Source of the DNA: Macrococcoides psychrotolerans | GTDB taxonomy: Bacteria; Bacillota; Bacilli; Staphylococcales; Staphylococcaceae | Assembly: GCF_038095555.1 (NCBI RefSeq) | Contig: NZ_CP124591.1 | Location: forward strand, 62,001-126,000 | Direction of reading: 5' to 3' | Length of the DNA stretch: 64,000 nt | In this document: positions 17,081-25,707 of the stretch, piece by piece | How positions within the stretch are numbered: the first letter of the stretch is position 1 | Layout of the letters: every line of letters starts with the position of its first letter | Position numbers and translations under genes: made by a program | Notes under the pieces: model-generated | What the model saw: only the letters and a program-made list of their open reading frames with translations | What the model was told of the DNA's origin: nothing | Databases searched by the model: none

Positions 17081-18568
17081 TTATTTATCTTCAGCGTCTA
17101 AATCTACATCGTTAATATTAATGCCCATTGCTTGAGCAACACCTTGTCCGTATAACGGATCTGCTTTATAACAATGTCTGATGTGACGATGTTTAATATG
17201 TTCTGAAACTGGCGCCATTTCATTTGCAGTATTTTCGAATAAACGCTGTTGTTCTTCAGGTGATAATAGGTTGAACAGACGTCCTGGCTGTTCAAAATAA
17301 TTATTATCATCTTCACGGAAGTTCCATTCGTAAGCTGCACCATCAAGTTCTAATGCAGGTTTTTTATAACGTGCATCATCTTGGTGATCACCATACTGAT
17401 TTGGATAGTAGTTAGTATGACCTCCTAAATTACCATCGACACGCATTTGTCCATCACGAGAGAATGGGCATCCCCCTCCTGTTAGGCCTTTTGGTTGGTT
17501 CACTGGTATCTGGAAGTGATTAACCCCTAGACGATAACGTTGCGTATCTCCATATGAGAATAAACGCCCTTGTAACATCTTGTCAGGAGAGAAGTCAAGT
17601 CCAGGTATAATATTAGTAGGTGCAAATGCAGCTTGTTCCACTTCAGCAAAGTAGTTTTCTGGATTACGATTTAATTCGAATTCTCCTACTGGAATTAATG
17701 GATACTCACCTTTGTACCATACTTTTGTTAAGTCGAATGGATTATCTTTATGGTTTTTTGCTTGTTCATCTGTCATGACTTGAATATACATTTTCCATTT
17801 TGGGAAATTACCTTCTTCAATTGCATTGAATAAGTCGCGCTGACTTGATTCTCTATCGCTTGCAATAATAGCATCTGCTTCATCTGAAGTTAAGTTCTCA
17901 ATGCCTTGTTCAGTTCTAAAGTGGAATTTCACCCATACGCGTTCACCGGCGTCATTATACATGCTGTATGTATGAGAACCAAACCCGTGCATGTGTCGGA
18001 AGCCATTTGGAATACCACGGTCACTCATTAGAATTGTTACTTGATGTAACGCTTCAGGAAGTGAAGTCCAGAAATCCCAGTTACTTTCAGGGTTATGCAT
18101 ATTAGTCTTTGGATCGCGCTTCACAACGTGATTTAAACTTGCGAATAATTTAGGGTCACGGAAGAAGAATACAGGTGTATTGTTACCTACTAAATCCCAG
18201 TTTCCATCTTCTGTATAAAATTTAAGGGCAAATCCTCTAATATCGCGTTCAGCATCTGCTGCTCCACGTTCACCAGCTACAGTAGAAAAACGTGCAAACA
18301 TTTCAGTTTGTTTACCGATTTCTGAGAAAATCTTAGCACTTGTATATTGTGTAATGTCATGTGTAACCGTAAAAGTCCCGAATGCACCGGAGCCTTTGGC
18401 ATGCATTCTTCTTTCAGGAATGACTTCACGGTCAAAGTGCGCCATTTGTTCCAAGAAGTAGATATCTTGCATTAGTAATGGACCACGAGGACCTGCAGTC
18501 ATTGAATTTTCTCTATCTCCAACAGGTGCACCAAATAAACCACGTAATTTTTTGTTGTTATCTTCCAT
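17081..18568 (-). CDS. katA: Catalase, small-subunit haem type
   Basis: A clade 3-type monofunctional catalase of 495 residues that splits H2O2 in the cytoplasm. The essential His is His56 in RRMHAKGSGAFG. The essential Asn is in WDLVGNNTPVFF (about 131-142), and the proximal haem Tyr is in RLFSYGDTQRYRLG (about 341-354). Length matches S. aureus KatA. The promoter (TTGCAT-17-TATAAT) overlaps PerR-type boxes, so peroxide induction is expected. One of three catalase-family genes in the window. Confidence 0.96.
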   Translation of the reverse strand: MEDNNKKLRGLFGAPVGDRENSMTAGPRGPLLMQDIYFLEQMAHFDREVIPERRMHAKGSGAFGTFTVTHDITQYTSAKIFSEIGKQTEMFARFSTVAGERGAADAERDIRGFALKFYTEDGNWDLVGNNTPVFFFRDPKLFASLNHVVKRDPKTNMHNPESNWDFWTSLPEALHQVTILMSDRGIPNGFRHMHGFGSHTYSMYNDAGERVWVKFHFRTEQGIENLTSDEADAIIASDRESSQRDLFNAIEEGNFPKWKMYIQVMTDEQAKNHKDNPFDLTKVWYKGEYPLIPVGEFELNRNPENYFAEVEQAAFAPTNIIPGLDFSPDKMLQGRLFSYGDTQRYRLGVNHFQIPVNQPKGLTGGGCPFSRDGQMRVDGNLGGHTNYYPNQYGDHQDDARYKKPALELDGAAYEWNFREDDNNYFEQPGRLFNLLSPEEQQRLFENTANEMAPVSEHIKHRHIRHCYKADPLYGQGVAQAMGININDVDLDAEDK

Positions 18569-18582
18569 AGTTACCTCCCAAA

Positions 18583-18636
18583 TTATAATAATTATTTCTT
18601 AATAATTATTATAATGTACAAAAAAGATAAATGCAA
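18583..18636 (-). promoter_or_regulatory. katA promoter with PerR-type boxes
   Basis: On the minus strand, -35 TTGCAT (18631-18636) and -10 TATAAT (18608-18613) are 17 bp apart. The sequence at 18600-18614 matches the PerR consensus TTATAATNATTATAA at 14 of 15 positions and covers the -10. A second match (13/15) lies at 18583-18597. This is the expected arrangement for PerR repression. Confidence 0.8.
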
Positions 18637-18715
18637 CTAGAACGATGAATTTATTATTAAATAGATAATAACAATTGGTAGAAAGTGTTGCCTCTTATAA
18701 TTATGAAAATTAAAG

Positions 18716-18752
18716 AACGTACAGTAAGTAAAGTTTTACTGAACTGCACGTT
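18716..18752 (-). terminator. Terminator after the 2-hydroxyacid dehydrogenase gene
   Basis: AACGTACAGT pairs with ACTGCACGTT (one G-U) around an inner AGTAAA/TTTACT stem. The minus strand continues with CTTTAATTTT. The rest of the 18640-18783 gap holds nothing else I recognise. Confidence 0.6.
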
Positions 18753-18783
18753 TTTAAGGTGTAATACGAATATTATAGGTCTG

Positions 18784-19734
18784 TTAGTTGATAATATATT
18801 CAGGTGTCTTGTCATTAAGCTTTTTAAAGATATTTTGTGTTACGATATCAGCCATCATATCACGTGCTTCAAATGTTGCATTGCCAATATGTGGTGTAAT
18901 CACAACGTTATCTAATGTTTTGAGCTTGTCGTTGATTTCAGGTTCAAATTCAAAGACATCAAGTGCGGCACCTTCAATTACTTTGTCTTCTAAAGCATCT
19001 GCTAAAGCTGCTTCATGTACGACGGGACCACGAGAAGCATTAATTAAATATGCAGTAGGCTTCATCATTTCAAGCTGTTCTTTATCGATCATATGTTTCA
19101 TAGAAGGATTATATGCAGCGTTGATTGTAATAAAATCAGATTGCTTAAGTAGTTCTTCTAAAGAAACGTATGTTGCATCAATTCCTTTTTCGCGTTCTTC
19201 ATGGCGATTTGGACCCGCATATAAAATGTTCATGTCAAAACCTTTCGCACGTCTTGCTACAGCTAGTCCGATTTCACCTAACCCGATAATTCCTAATGTT
19301 TTTCCGGATACTTCTCGGCCACGAAAGAACAGAGGTGCCCAGCCATTAAAACCAGTTGTACGGCATAAATTATCTCCTTCAACAACACGACGCGCACTTG
19401 CTAAGAGTAGAGCCATAGTTAAATCGGCTGTCGCATTTGTTGAAGCTTTTGGTGTATTGGTAACATCAATGCCTTTTTCACGTGCGTACTCATATTCAAT
19501 ATTATTAAATCCTGCACCGTAGTTAGCGATGATTTGAAGATTGGGTGCTGCATCAATCACTGCTTTATCAACATTTGTAGATAATAGACTTACGAGTGCA
19601 TCTTTATCTTTAATACGATCAATGAGCTCTTCTTTTGTGATGAGTTTATCTCCTTCAAACAATTCAACTTCAAAATGCTCTTTTAAAAAGGCTAAGCCTT
19701 TTTCTGGAATTTCACCTGCTACTAATACTTTCAT
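18784..19734 (-). CDS. D-isomer-specific 2-hydroxyacid dehydrogenase
   Basis: A 316-residue NAD(P)-dependent dehydrogenase of the glyoxylate/hydroxypyruvate reductase group. The NAD motif GIIGLGEIGLAVARRAKGF lies at about 145-163. The catalytic Arg is in NASRGPVVHEAAL, the Glu in DVFEFEP, and the His in NVVITPHIGNAT (about 275-286). GGAGGGG sets the start. It reduces a 2-oxo acid to the D-hydroxy acid; the substrate is not fixed by sequence. A second member of the superfamily (D-lactate dehydrogenase) lies at 29004-29996. Confidence 0.88.
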   Translation of the reverse strand: MKVLVAGEIPEKGLAFLKEHFEVELFEGDKLITKEELIDRIKDKDALVSLLSTNVDKAVIDAAPNLQIIANYGAGFNNIEYEYAREKGIDVTNTPKASTNATADLTMALLLASARRVVEGDNLCRTTGFNGWAPLFFRGREVSGKTLGIIGLGEIGLAVARRAKGFDMNILYAGPNRHEEREKGIDATYVSLEELLKQSDFITINAAYNPSMKHMIDKEQLEMMKPTAYLINASRGPVVHEAALADALEDKVIEGAALDVFEFEPEINDKLKTLDNVVITPHIGNATFEARDMMADIVTQNIFKKLNDKTPEYIIN

Positions 19735-19848
19735 ATATGATCCCCTCCGTAACTTTTATTTACCTTTATCTTAACAAATTAAAATGTAGTTTCATATTAT
19801 ATGGTATTCATTTCATAACTATGGTTATAACTGCAGATGGTTTATATA

Positions 19849-19893
19849 AAAAGAGAGATAAGGGGATTACGCATCACCCTTATCTCTTTTTTT
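19849..19893 (-). terminator. Terminator of the 3-hydroxyacyl-CoA dehydrogenase gene
   Basis: AAAAAGAGAGATAAGGGG pairs imperfectly with ACCCTTATCTCTTTTTTT across the gene's stop codon, with A/T tracts on both sides. It probably terminates in both directions. Confidence 0.75.
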
Positions 19894-20787
19894 CATAGTT
19901 TTTTTAACAAAGTTTTCTTCTCTATAACTAGGATTAGGATATTTGTAAAATCCTTCTCCAGTTGAAGTACCTAAATTCCCTTTGTCGACGTATTCTTTTT
20001 TTAGCATTTCAGCAACTGCATGCATAGCTGGATTTGCACTAGCAGAAGCAGTAGCAATATTATAAGCGGTATTTAAACCTACGACATCTAAAATAGCAAA
20101 TGGTCCTAGAGGAGCGCCGGTTGCTGCCATCCAAGTACGATCAATCGTTTCGATATCTGCAATACCATGAGCGTATAATTGTTCTGCAGCCTGTAGTAAT
20201 GGTACAAGCAGAGAATTTAATACGTATCCAGGCTGTTCTTTTTTTACATGTATTGGAATCATGCCTATTTCAGCAGCGAAAGTTAGGACATCCTGAACAT
20301 ACTGTTCATGAGTTCTATCATGTCCCATAACTTCACCCGTATTATTTTTCCACACTTCATTAGCGAAATGCAGCGCGAGGAATTTTTCTTCTCTTCCTGT
20401 ATCTTCTCTGAATTGACTTGGCATCATTGTAGATGAATTCGTTGCAAAAATAGTCTTTTCTGGTGCAAGATTAGCCACAGATTTGTAGAAATCTACTTTA
20501 ATATTGAATAATTCAGGAATTGCTTCAATCATTAAATCTGAATCTTTAAGAGATGCCTCTAGGTCAGATGTAATTTTAATTTTATTCAAGGTCTCCTGTG
20601 CCAGTTTTTCATTATTGAAATAATCAGCATATATTGGTACTAATTTCTGTAATTTCTCTCGTCCTGCTTTAACAGCCTCATCATTTATATCATACAACGT
20701 GACCTTAAATCCAAAGAATGCAGCTTGAAAAGCAATTTGGCTACCTAAGACGCCTGCTCCGGCGACGGTTACGTTTTTAATATCCAT
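19867..20787 (-). CDS. 3-hydroxyacyl-CoA dehydrogenase
   Basis: A 306-residue NAD-dependent dehydrogenase. The N-terminal Rossmann motif VTVAGAGVLGSQIAFQAAF lies at about 7-25, and an ATNSSTMMPS segment at about 115-124 contains the conserved Ser. LALHFANEVWKNN carries the catalytic His. The C-terminal domain has the Asn/Pro-rich NSLLVPLL and the GEGFYKYPNPSY end typical of the 3HCDH family. It oxidises L-3-hydroxyacyl-CoA; relatives also act in butyrate or carnitine metabolism. No other beta-oxidation gene is adjacent. AGGAG sets the start. Confidence 0.85.
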   Translation of the reverse strand: MDIKNVTVAGAGVLGSQIAFQAAFFGFKVTLYDINDEAVKAGREKLQKLVPIYADYFNNEKLAQETLNKIKITSDLEASLKDSDLMIEAIPELFNIKVDFYKSVANLAPEKTIFATNSSTMMPSQFREDTGREEKFLALHFANEVWKNNTGEVMGHDRTHEQYVQDVLTFAAEIGMIPIHVKKEQPGYVLNSLLVPLLQAAEQLYAHGIADIETIDRTWMAATGAPLGPFAILDVVGLNTAYNIATASASANPAMHAVAEMLKKEYVDKGNLGTSTGEGFYKYPNPSYREENFVKKTMKKRDKGDA

Positions 20788-20899
20788 ATCACCATCTCCT
20801 AAATATGTTATTGTTTTTAATATATCACAATATTCTGAAAATAAAAGGACGGCTAATGGCTATCTGTATGATAAAAGACAAATGATGTGAATTTGACGT

Positions 20900-21664
20900 T
20901 TATTCTTTTTTTAGAATAAATTCATAGATTTCTTCAGCACTACTATACCATCTTGCTTCTAAAGGTGTGCTAGAGTCATCTATAAAATAATTTTCAGGGA
21001 TAGGGGTATCACTATTTATTTTTAAATCGCGTTCATATTCTTTAGCTAATGTATATTGATTGTATTCTAAATGTCCGGCAAAGTAATAATCAGTATGTTT
21101 TTTATTCGTTATTATGTCGATATCATTTCCTTTATACGATATTAAGCTCAGATCATTAATTGCTTTTATTTCGGGGTTAATTTGCATGTACCTAGACTGA
21201 GGTGAATAATAGTATGTTCTATCTTTATAAAGGGGATGGGATGGATTAATGTTATAAAGATATATTCCCGACAACTTTTTATCATTTTTTATAGGTTTGA
21301 TACCGTAGTTCTTATAGAGGGCATACTGTGCTGCCCAGCAAATGAAAATCCTTTTTTTTATATGTTCTTTGGACCATTCCATAATTTTATTGAGTTCATC
21401 AATATAGGTAACTTCATTAAATTCCAGATGCTCTAGCGCTGCACCAGTAATAATCATGGCGTCATAATCAGTATCCTTAATATCGTTCAAACACTTATAA
21501 TGTTGCTTTAAGTAGGAGATGCTCGTATTTTTGTAATGGTGTGAAGTCAGATAGAGATATTCAGTCTTAATATCAAAACTTAATGCATCTGTTATTCTTT
21601 TAAAGTGTTGTTCTGTTGCTTGTTTATCTGGCATGAGATTGATGATGAGAAGACGTACTGTCAT
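20900..21664 (-). CDS. metA: Homoserine O-acyltransferase, MetA family (short form)
   Basis: A 254-residue protein of the MetA (homoserine O-succinyl/acetyltransferase) family. It opens VRLLIINLMPDKQATEQHF, equal to the I.NLMP.K..TE motif that lies about 35 residues into E. coli MetA, so the usual N-terminal extension is absent. The nucleophile Cys is in FICWAAQYAL (about 107-116). YYSPQSRY and YYFAGHLEYNQYTLAKEY carry the conserved Arg, His and Glu. It activates homoserine for direct sulfhydrylation by the MetY encoded just upstream; the start codon lies 1 bp past the metY stop. The pair is under S-box control. Confidence 0.85.
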   Translation of the reverse strand: MTVRLLIINLMPDKQATEQHFKRITDALSFDIKTEYLYLTSHHYKNTSISYLKQHYKCLNDIKDTDYDAMIITGAALEHLEFNEVTYIDELNKIMEWSKEHIKKRIFICWAAQYALYKNYGIKPIKNDKKLSGIYLYNINPSHPLYKDRTYYYSPQSRYMQINPEIKAINDLSLISYKGNDIDIITNKKHTDYYFAGHLEYNQYTLAKEYERDLKINSDTPIPENYFIDDSSTPLEARWYSSAEEIYEFILKKE

Positions 21665-21665
21665 A

Positions 21666-22943
21666 TTATATTGCAGAGAGTCCTTTCTCTAAATCAGCTA
21701 TAATATCATCAACATGCTCAATCCCGATAGATAAACGGATGGTTTCTGGTCGAACACCAGCTTCAAGTTGCTCGCTGTCAGTCAATTGTGCATGCGTGGT
21801 ACTTGCAGGGTGTATTACTAGTGATTTAGCATCGCCGACATTTGCAAGCAATGAAAATAATTCTAGTGATTCAATGAACTTCTTACCAGCTTCATAACCT
21901 CCAGTAACACCAAATGTAAAAATAGATCCAGCACCATTAGGTAAATACTTTTGTTTTAAGTTAAAGTATTTGCTTGAAGATAATCCGGCATATTTCACCC
22001 ATGCAACTTTTGGATGTGATTCAAGATACTCTGCTACTTTCTGAGCATTTTCTACATGTCTTTCTACGCGTAAGGAAAGTGTTTCAAGTCCTTGGATTAG
22101 TAAGAAAGCATTAAATGGTGAAAGTGATGCGCCAGTATCTCGTAATAATGTAGTACGAATTTTAGCAGCATATGCAGCGTCTTTAAAGGCTTCTGTAAAT
22201 ACTAAGTTATGATATGATGCATCAGGTGCAGAAAGCCCTTCAAATTTGCCGTTATCCCAATTAAAGTTCCCACCATCTATTATAATTCCGCCGATAGAAT
22301 TACCATGTCCACCAATAAATTTAGTGGCTGAATGCACAACGATATGAGCACCGTGTTCAATTGGACGGAATAAATAAGGGGAAGCAAATGTGTTATCTAC
22401 AATCAGTGGAATATCTGCTGACTTTGCGATGGCTGACAGTTGTTCGAAGTCTTCGATATTACCTTCAGGATTACCAATCGTTTCAATAAAGACAGCTTTA
22501 GTATTACCTTTAATAGCATTTCTAATATTGTCGATATTTGAAGTGTCTACGATATCAACCTCAATACCATATTTCGGTAAAGTGTGACTGAATAATGTAT
22601 GTGTCCCGCCATATAGTGATGCAGATGAAACGATATGATCTCCACTTGATGCAAGTGCTAAGATTGCATACGTAATTGCGGCCATGCCTGAAGATACTGC
22701 CACAGCAGCAACGCCTCCTTCAAGCTGGGCAACACGTTCTTCTAAGACTGCGTTTGTAGGATTAGTCAATCTTGAATAAATATTACCTGCTTCTTTCAAA
22801 CCGAATAAATTAGCAGCATGCTCCGTGTCATCAAACACGAAAGAAGAAGTTTGGTAGATAGGCACAGCACGTGAATGAGATGCACTATCAACTGAATGGC
22901 CAGCGTGAACCTGAATGGTTTCAAAATGGAATGAATTTGTCAT
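21666..22943 (-). CDS. metY: O-acetylhomoserine sulfhydrylase (aminocarboxypropyltransferase)
   Basis: A PLP enzyme of 425 residues that converts O-acetylhomoserine and sulfide to homocysteine. The opening ETIQVHAGHSVDSASHSRAVPIYQTSSFVF (in pieces from about 8) is typical. SRLTNPTNAVLEERVAQLEGG is at about 57-77. The PLP Lys is in HSATKFIGGHG (about 205-215). The long 40-residue insertion seen in MetY but not MetB is present after about 225. It is the first gene of a two-gene operon with metA and follows an S-box riboswitch, so methionine shortage should switch it on. Confidence 0.92.
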   Translation of the reverse strand: MTNSFHFETIQVHAGHSVDSASHSRAVPIYQTSSFVFDDTEHAANLFGLKEAGNIYSRLTNPTNAVLEERVAQLEGGVAAVAVSSGMAAITYAILALASSGDHIVSSASLYGGTHTLFSHTLPKYGIEVDIVDTSNIDNIRNAIKGNTKAVFIETIGNPEGNIEDFEQLSAIAKSADIPLIVDNTFASPYLFRPIEHGAHIVVHSATKFIGGHGNSIGGIIIDGGNFNWDNGKFEGLSAPDASYHNLVFTEAFKDAAYAAKIRTTLLRDTGASLSPFNAFLLIQGLETLSLRVERHVENAQKVAEYLESHPKVAWVKYAGLSSSKYFNLKQKYLPNGAGSIFTFGVTGGYEAGKKFIESLELFSLLANVGDAKSLVIHPASTTHAQLTDSEQLEAGVRPETIRLSIGIEHVDDIIADLEKGLSAI

Positions 22944-22970
22944 ATGATGACCTCCTCGTAAATTAATATA

Positions 22971-23100
22971 AAAAAAGAGTCTACCTAAAAGATAGACTCA
23001 TAAAATACCTTATCTTTCAGGATATACCTGCTGGAATTAGCACCTAAATTAATAGGTTGCCGGGTTTCATAGGGCCAGTCCCTCCACCGCTCTGGATAAG
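22971..23100 (-). promoter_or_regulatory. SAM-I (S-box) riboswitch of metYA
   Basis: On the minus strand the aptamer (23100 to 23008) has P1 CTTATC/GATAAG, the conserved AGAGCGGTGGAGGGACTGG, CCCTATGAAACCCGGCAACC and GGTGCTAATTCC blocks. The expression platform is a terminator at 22999-22971, GAGTCTA/TAGACTC followed by TTTTTT, about 30 bp before metY. High SAM should favour termination. Confidence 0.97.
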
Positions 23101-23121
23101 CATATGAAATTGTTAATTAGT

Positions 23122-23150
23122 ATAATATAACGCATTTTAAAAATTGTCAA
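23122..23150 (-). promoter_or_regulatory. Promoter of the metYA leader
   Basis: Minus strand TTGACA (23150-23145), 17-bp spacer, TATTAT (23127-23122). It places the transcript start shortly before the S-box aptamer. Confidence 0.75.
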
Positions 23151-23176
23151 ACTATAATTTGAATTTTTAAAATATT

Positions 23177-23959
23177 TTATTCTAAGGTTATGCCTTCTTC
23201 GTTTCTATGTTGATTTGATATTTTATACATCTCTGAACGTAAATTTAATATTTCGTCATAGACAGCATCCAGTGATCCAGTTTGCAACGGGTCGAACGTA
23301 GTATATGTTTCGCTTGTTTCGGATGTAAGTTCAATATGAGCAATTTCTTCAATAACAGCGTCTTTCCGTAATTCTGAAATCGGTTTAATCTCATCATAAA
23401 TTTCGGCATATAATGTTATTTGATTGTACTTCTTACGTGCATGAAATCTTATAAATTGTTCATTGTATTTAAAATAATGTAAGTTATGAAATGTTTGATT
23501 CATAGTTGTCTTGATCGGTTGATTAAGAATAAACTTCATAAGATGTTTATTGAAATCTTCAATTTTTAATAAATGTCTTAATAAATTAATTTTCAATAAT
23601 TTACTTTCACTTTTATGAATGGCATGTATGTATTGAGCGATTTTCACTATAGAGACCTCTTTTGTCCAGGGGAAGTACGGAAATGTTACCATCACAAGAT
23701 TAATATGTGCCTGTTTAATATGCAACGCAAGTCCTTTAAGTGGTACTAGATTAGAAGGTACATTTCTATTGGGAGGTGCGTCTGAAAGTCTGACAATCAC
23801 ATCTAATTGTGTATCGTCTAAATTGAATATCCGTTTTCCCATCTCATTTAACTGTAGTTTCCCTATATATTGGTTTCCTTTAGCATGTGCTCTTTTAGCA
23901 CCTCGTGTTGTAGTTGCATAGCGTTCAATTGTATCAACGATAAAAGTAGCGTTATCCAT
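23177..23959 (-). CDS. Small catalase-related protein
   Basis: A 260-residue protein that follows the order of catalase core motifs at about half the usual length. RGAKRAHAKGNQYIGKL (about 19-35) equals the catalytic-His block, with His25. VIVRLSDAPPNRN equals the VFVRFSTV block. KGLALHIK equals RGFALKFY, and NLVMVTFPYFPWTK replaces LVGNNTPVFF, so the essential Asn is missing. No RLFSY-type proximal Tyr block is evident. It therefore probably lacks normal catalase activity; it may bind haem and act as a peroxidase, sensor or store, as in minimal catalase relatives. That assignment is inference. No signal peptide; single gene with its own AGGTGA site. Confidence 0.6.
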   Translation of the reverse strand: MDNATFIVDTIERYATTTRGAKRAHAKGNQYIGKLQLNEMGKRIFNLDDTQLDVIVRLSDAPPNRNVPSNLVPLKGLALHIKQAHINLVMVTFPYFPWTKEVSIVKIAQYIHAIHKSESKLLKINLLRHLLKIEDFNKHLMKFILNQPIKTTMNQTFHNLHYFKYNEQFIRFHARKKYNQITLYAEIYDEIKPISELRKDAVIEEIAHIELTSETSETYTTFDPLQTGSLDAVYDEILNLRSEMYKISNQHRNEEGITLE

Positions 23960-24120
23960 AAAGTCACCTGCTTGTTATTTTTAATATGTTTACCCATATT
24001 TTAAATATATAATACTACATACAAATTTTTATTCCTCAAACATATTTGAAAACGCTTACTTTATCTCTTGTTTTTCGATATAATTGTATTAAGAGATGTT
24101 AAATGTTAGGGGGAATCTAT

Positions 24121-24639
24121 ATGAATAACCACCAGAAAGTATTGGTGTTTGGATGTTTACTAGCAATTATTTTATTTTCACTGATTGTATGGCAGAAATT
24201 ACCGCAGGATACAGCGCAACATGAAGTGAAGACGAAAGAAATTAAGGCGATAGAAAAAGGCACCTACAATTCTATGGAAGAAGCGCAAAAGGCATTGGTG
24301 AACGATGTGATTAAAAGTGATGATCTTGTATCCGCAATCTATACGCCGAATAAAAAATGGAAGACACCATTTTATGTTATACAAGTTTCATACAAAGAAA
24401 ATAAGCAGACATACTCAGGGTTTGCTTTTGTTGTACCGGAAAATGGGAAGTATAAACTAGAGCTTGCTGATATTAGAATAAAAACATATGATGGGATGCA
24501 ACCGATTAAGGACAGTATAAAAATAGGTGAGAATAAAGTGCATATTTATGTAGGCACACCACTTGATAACCCATTTGCAGATAGTATCAGACATTCTTTT
24601 GTAGACGATAGTATAGAAGTGGCGTTCCAGGTAGAATAG
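24121..24639 (+). CDS. Membrane-anchored protein, unknown (paralogue 1)
   Basis: A 172-residue protein with one N-terminal membrane segment (about 8-26: VFGCLLAIILFSLIVW) and a soluble, probably extracellular domain. The ATG at 24121 has AGGGGGAA upstream. Residues KEIKAIEKGTYNSMEEAQ after the helix and GFAFVVPENGKYKLELADIR further on align with the protein at 25708-26235, so the two are paralogues. I recognise no known family; no Cys clusters or catalytic motifs are seen. Confidence 0.7.
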   Translation: MNNHQKVLVFGCLLAIILFSLIVWQKLPQDTAQHEVKTKEIKAIEKGTYNSMEEAQKALVNDVIKSDDLVSAIYTPNKKWKTPFYVIQVSYKENKQTYSGFAFVVPENGKYKLELADIRIKTYDGMQPIKDSIKIGENKVHIYVGTPLDNPFADSIRHSFVDDSIEVAFQVE

Positions 24640-24675
24640 AGTACGATTATAAGAAGGGCATATCCGCTATTAAAT

Positions 24676-24719
24676 AACCTGAGCGATGCAGAAAATATTA
24701 TTTCTGCATCGTTCAGGTT
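24676..24719. terminator. Long hairpin between convergent genes
   Basis: AACCTGAGCGATGCAGAAA pairs with its complement (one G-U) over 19 bp with a 6-nt loop. No strong T-run follows, but its place between two converging genes suggests a bidirectional terminator. Confidence 0.7.
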
Positions 24720-24743
24720 CAATGATAGATGGAGTGAAGGTAA

Positions 24744-25061
24744 TTAATATTCTTGAAGTAGTTGATTGATACGTAGCTTTAGCATATCAAAATCGATAAT
24801 ACGAGCTTGTCGATGGTACTCTTTCTCATGATTAAATAAAATGACGACAGGTGAAGAAAATAAACTGAGCTGGCCCGCAGCTTCTGGAACTTCGTCTGCG
24901 AGTAGATATACAGATGGTATATTTATATCTGTTGCAATAGCCTTAACTTTTGGATAATCTGCATGACATACTGAACAACCAGTAGTCATGACGTATACAA
25001 GTGCCTTTTCGTTGTTTTGTAAAAAGGATTGTAATTCATCATATGCATGGATTTGTTTCAT
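24744..25061 (-). CDS. Thioredoxin family protein
   Basis: A 105-residue cytoplasmic thioredoxin-fold protein. The active site is TTGCSVCHADYPKV (about 27-40) with a CxxC (CSVC) unlike the classical CGPC, and the cis-Pro is in FSSPVVILF (about 68-76). It resembles the YtpP-type thioredoxin-like proteins of Firmicutes. Role: thiol-disulfide exchange with unknown partners. The gene upstream is a GNAT acetyltransferase on the same strand. AAGGAG precedes the ATG; the start overlaps a degenerate parS-like palindrome. Confidence 0.8.
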   Translation of the reverse strand: MKQIHAYDELQSFLQNNEKALVYVMTTGCSVCHADYPKVKAIATDINIPSVYLLADEVPEAAGQLSLFSSPVVILFNHEKEYHRQARIIDFDMLKLRINQLLQEY

Positions 25062-25086
25062 GTGAAACTCCTTTATTATTTATTAT

Positions 25087-25575
25087 TTATTTCAAGAGTA
25101 ACTGATAGAAATCAAGATCAAGCCATTTATTAAACTTATAACCAACGTCCTTTAAAGTGCCTGTATATTTAAAATTAAATTTTTTGTGTAGATAAATGCT
25201 ACCTTTATTTTCTGAATCGATACCTGCTACCATTGTCTTGTAACCTTCGCTGCGTGCACTATCGATAATATGACTCAGCAGTTTTTCTCCGATACCCATA
25301 TGTCTGAAATAAGGTGAGACATATACAGAGTGTTCTACGGTAAATTGATAAGCTGCAAAGTTTCTGAAAGGACCATAAGTAGCAAAACCAGCTACACGAC
25401 CATCAATTTCAAAGATAAACACTGGATACCCTTGCTTTTCTTTTTCCATTAACCATTGTTTACGTTCCAGCAAACTCGTTTTTTCATAAGTATATATTGC
25501 TGTTGTATTTAAAATGGCATGATTATAAATGTCCAATATTTTCGGTAAGTCATTCTGAGTTGCATGTCTAATCAT
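25087..25575 (-). CDS. GNAT family N-acetyltransferase (phosphinothricin acetyltransferase-like)
   Basis: A 162-residue acetyl-CoA-dependent transferase. It opens IRHATQNDLPKILDIYNHAI, and ATYGPFRNFAAYQFTVEHSVYV includes the R.....Y..T.E.SVYV pattern of the Pat/Bar/YncA group. The acetyl-CoA loop HMGIGEKLLSHII lies at about 94-106. Such enzymes acetylate the amino group of phosphinothricin, methionine sulfone or similar compounds. The ATG at 25573-25575 has GGAGG upstream; the longer frame adds an unlikely leader. Confidence 0.85.
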   Translation of the reverse strand: MIRHATQNDLPKILDIYNHAILNTTAIYTYEKTSLLERKQWLMEKEKQGYPVFIFEIDGRVAGFATYGPFRNFAAYQFTVEHSVYVSPYFRHMGIGEKLLSHIIDSARSEGYKTMVAGIDSENKGSIYLHKKFNFKYTGTLKDVGYKFNKWLDLDFYQLLLK

Positions 25576-25707
25576 TATAAACCTCCACAATTTTTTAATA
25601 TTAAAAGCATAACGCATTTATAATATTACGTATAATAATATGATTTAAAATATATTTCTAAAATAAGGGAATGATAGTGTAAACTAATGTTAAAGGAGTG
25701 GATGCAT

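Noticed and set aside
18788..19522. Long plus-strand open frame of 244 codons
   Set aside because: It lies opposite the well-conserved 2-hydroxyacid dehydrogenase; composition is Ser/Ala-rich, as in antisense shadows, and it has no ribosome binding site.
25054..25069. Second parS site (TGTTTCATGTGAAACT)
   Set aside because: Two mismatches, one in the CACGTG core, and it overlaps a start codon; kept only as a weak candidate.
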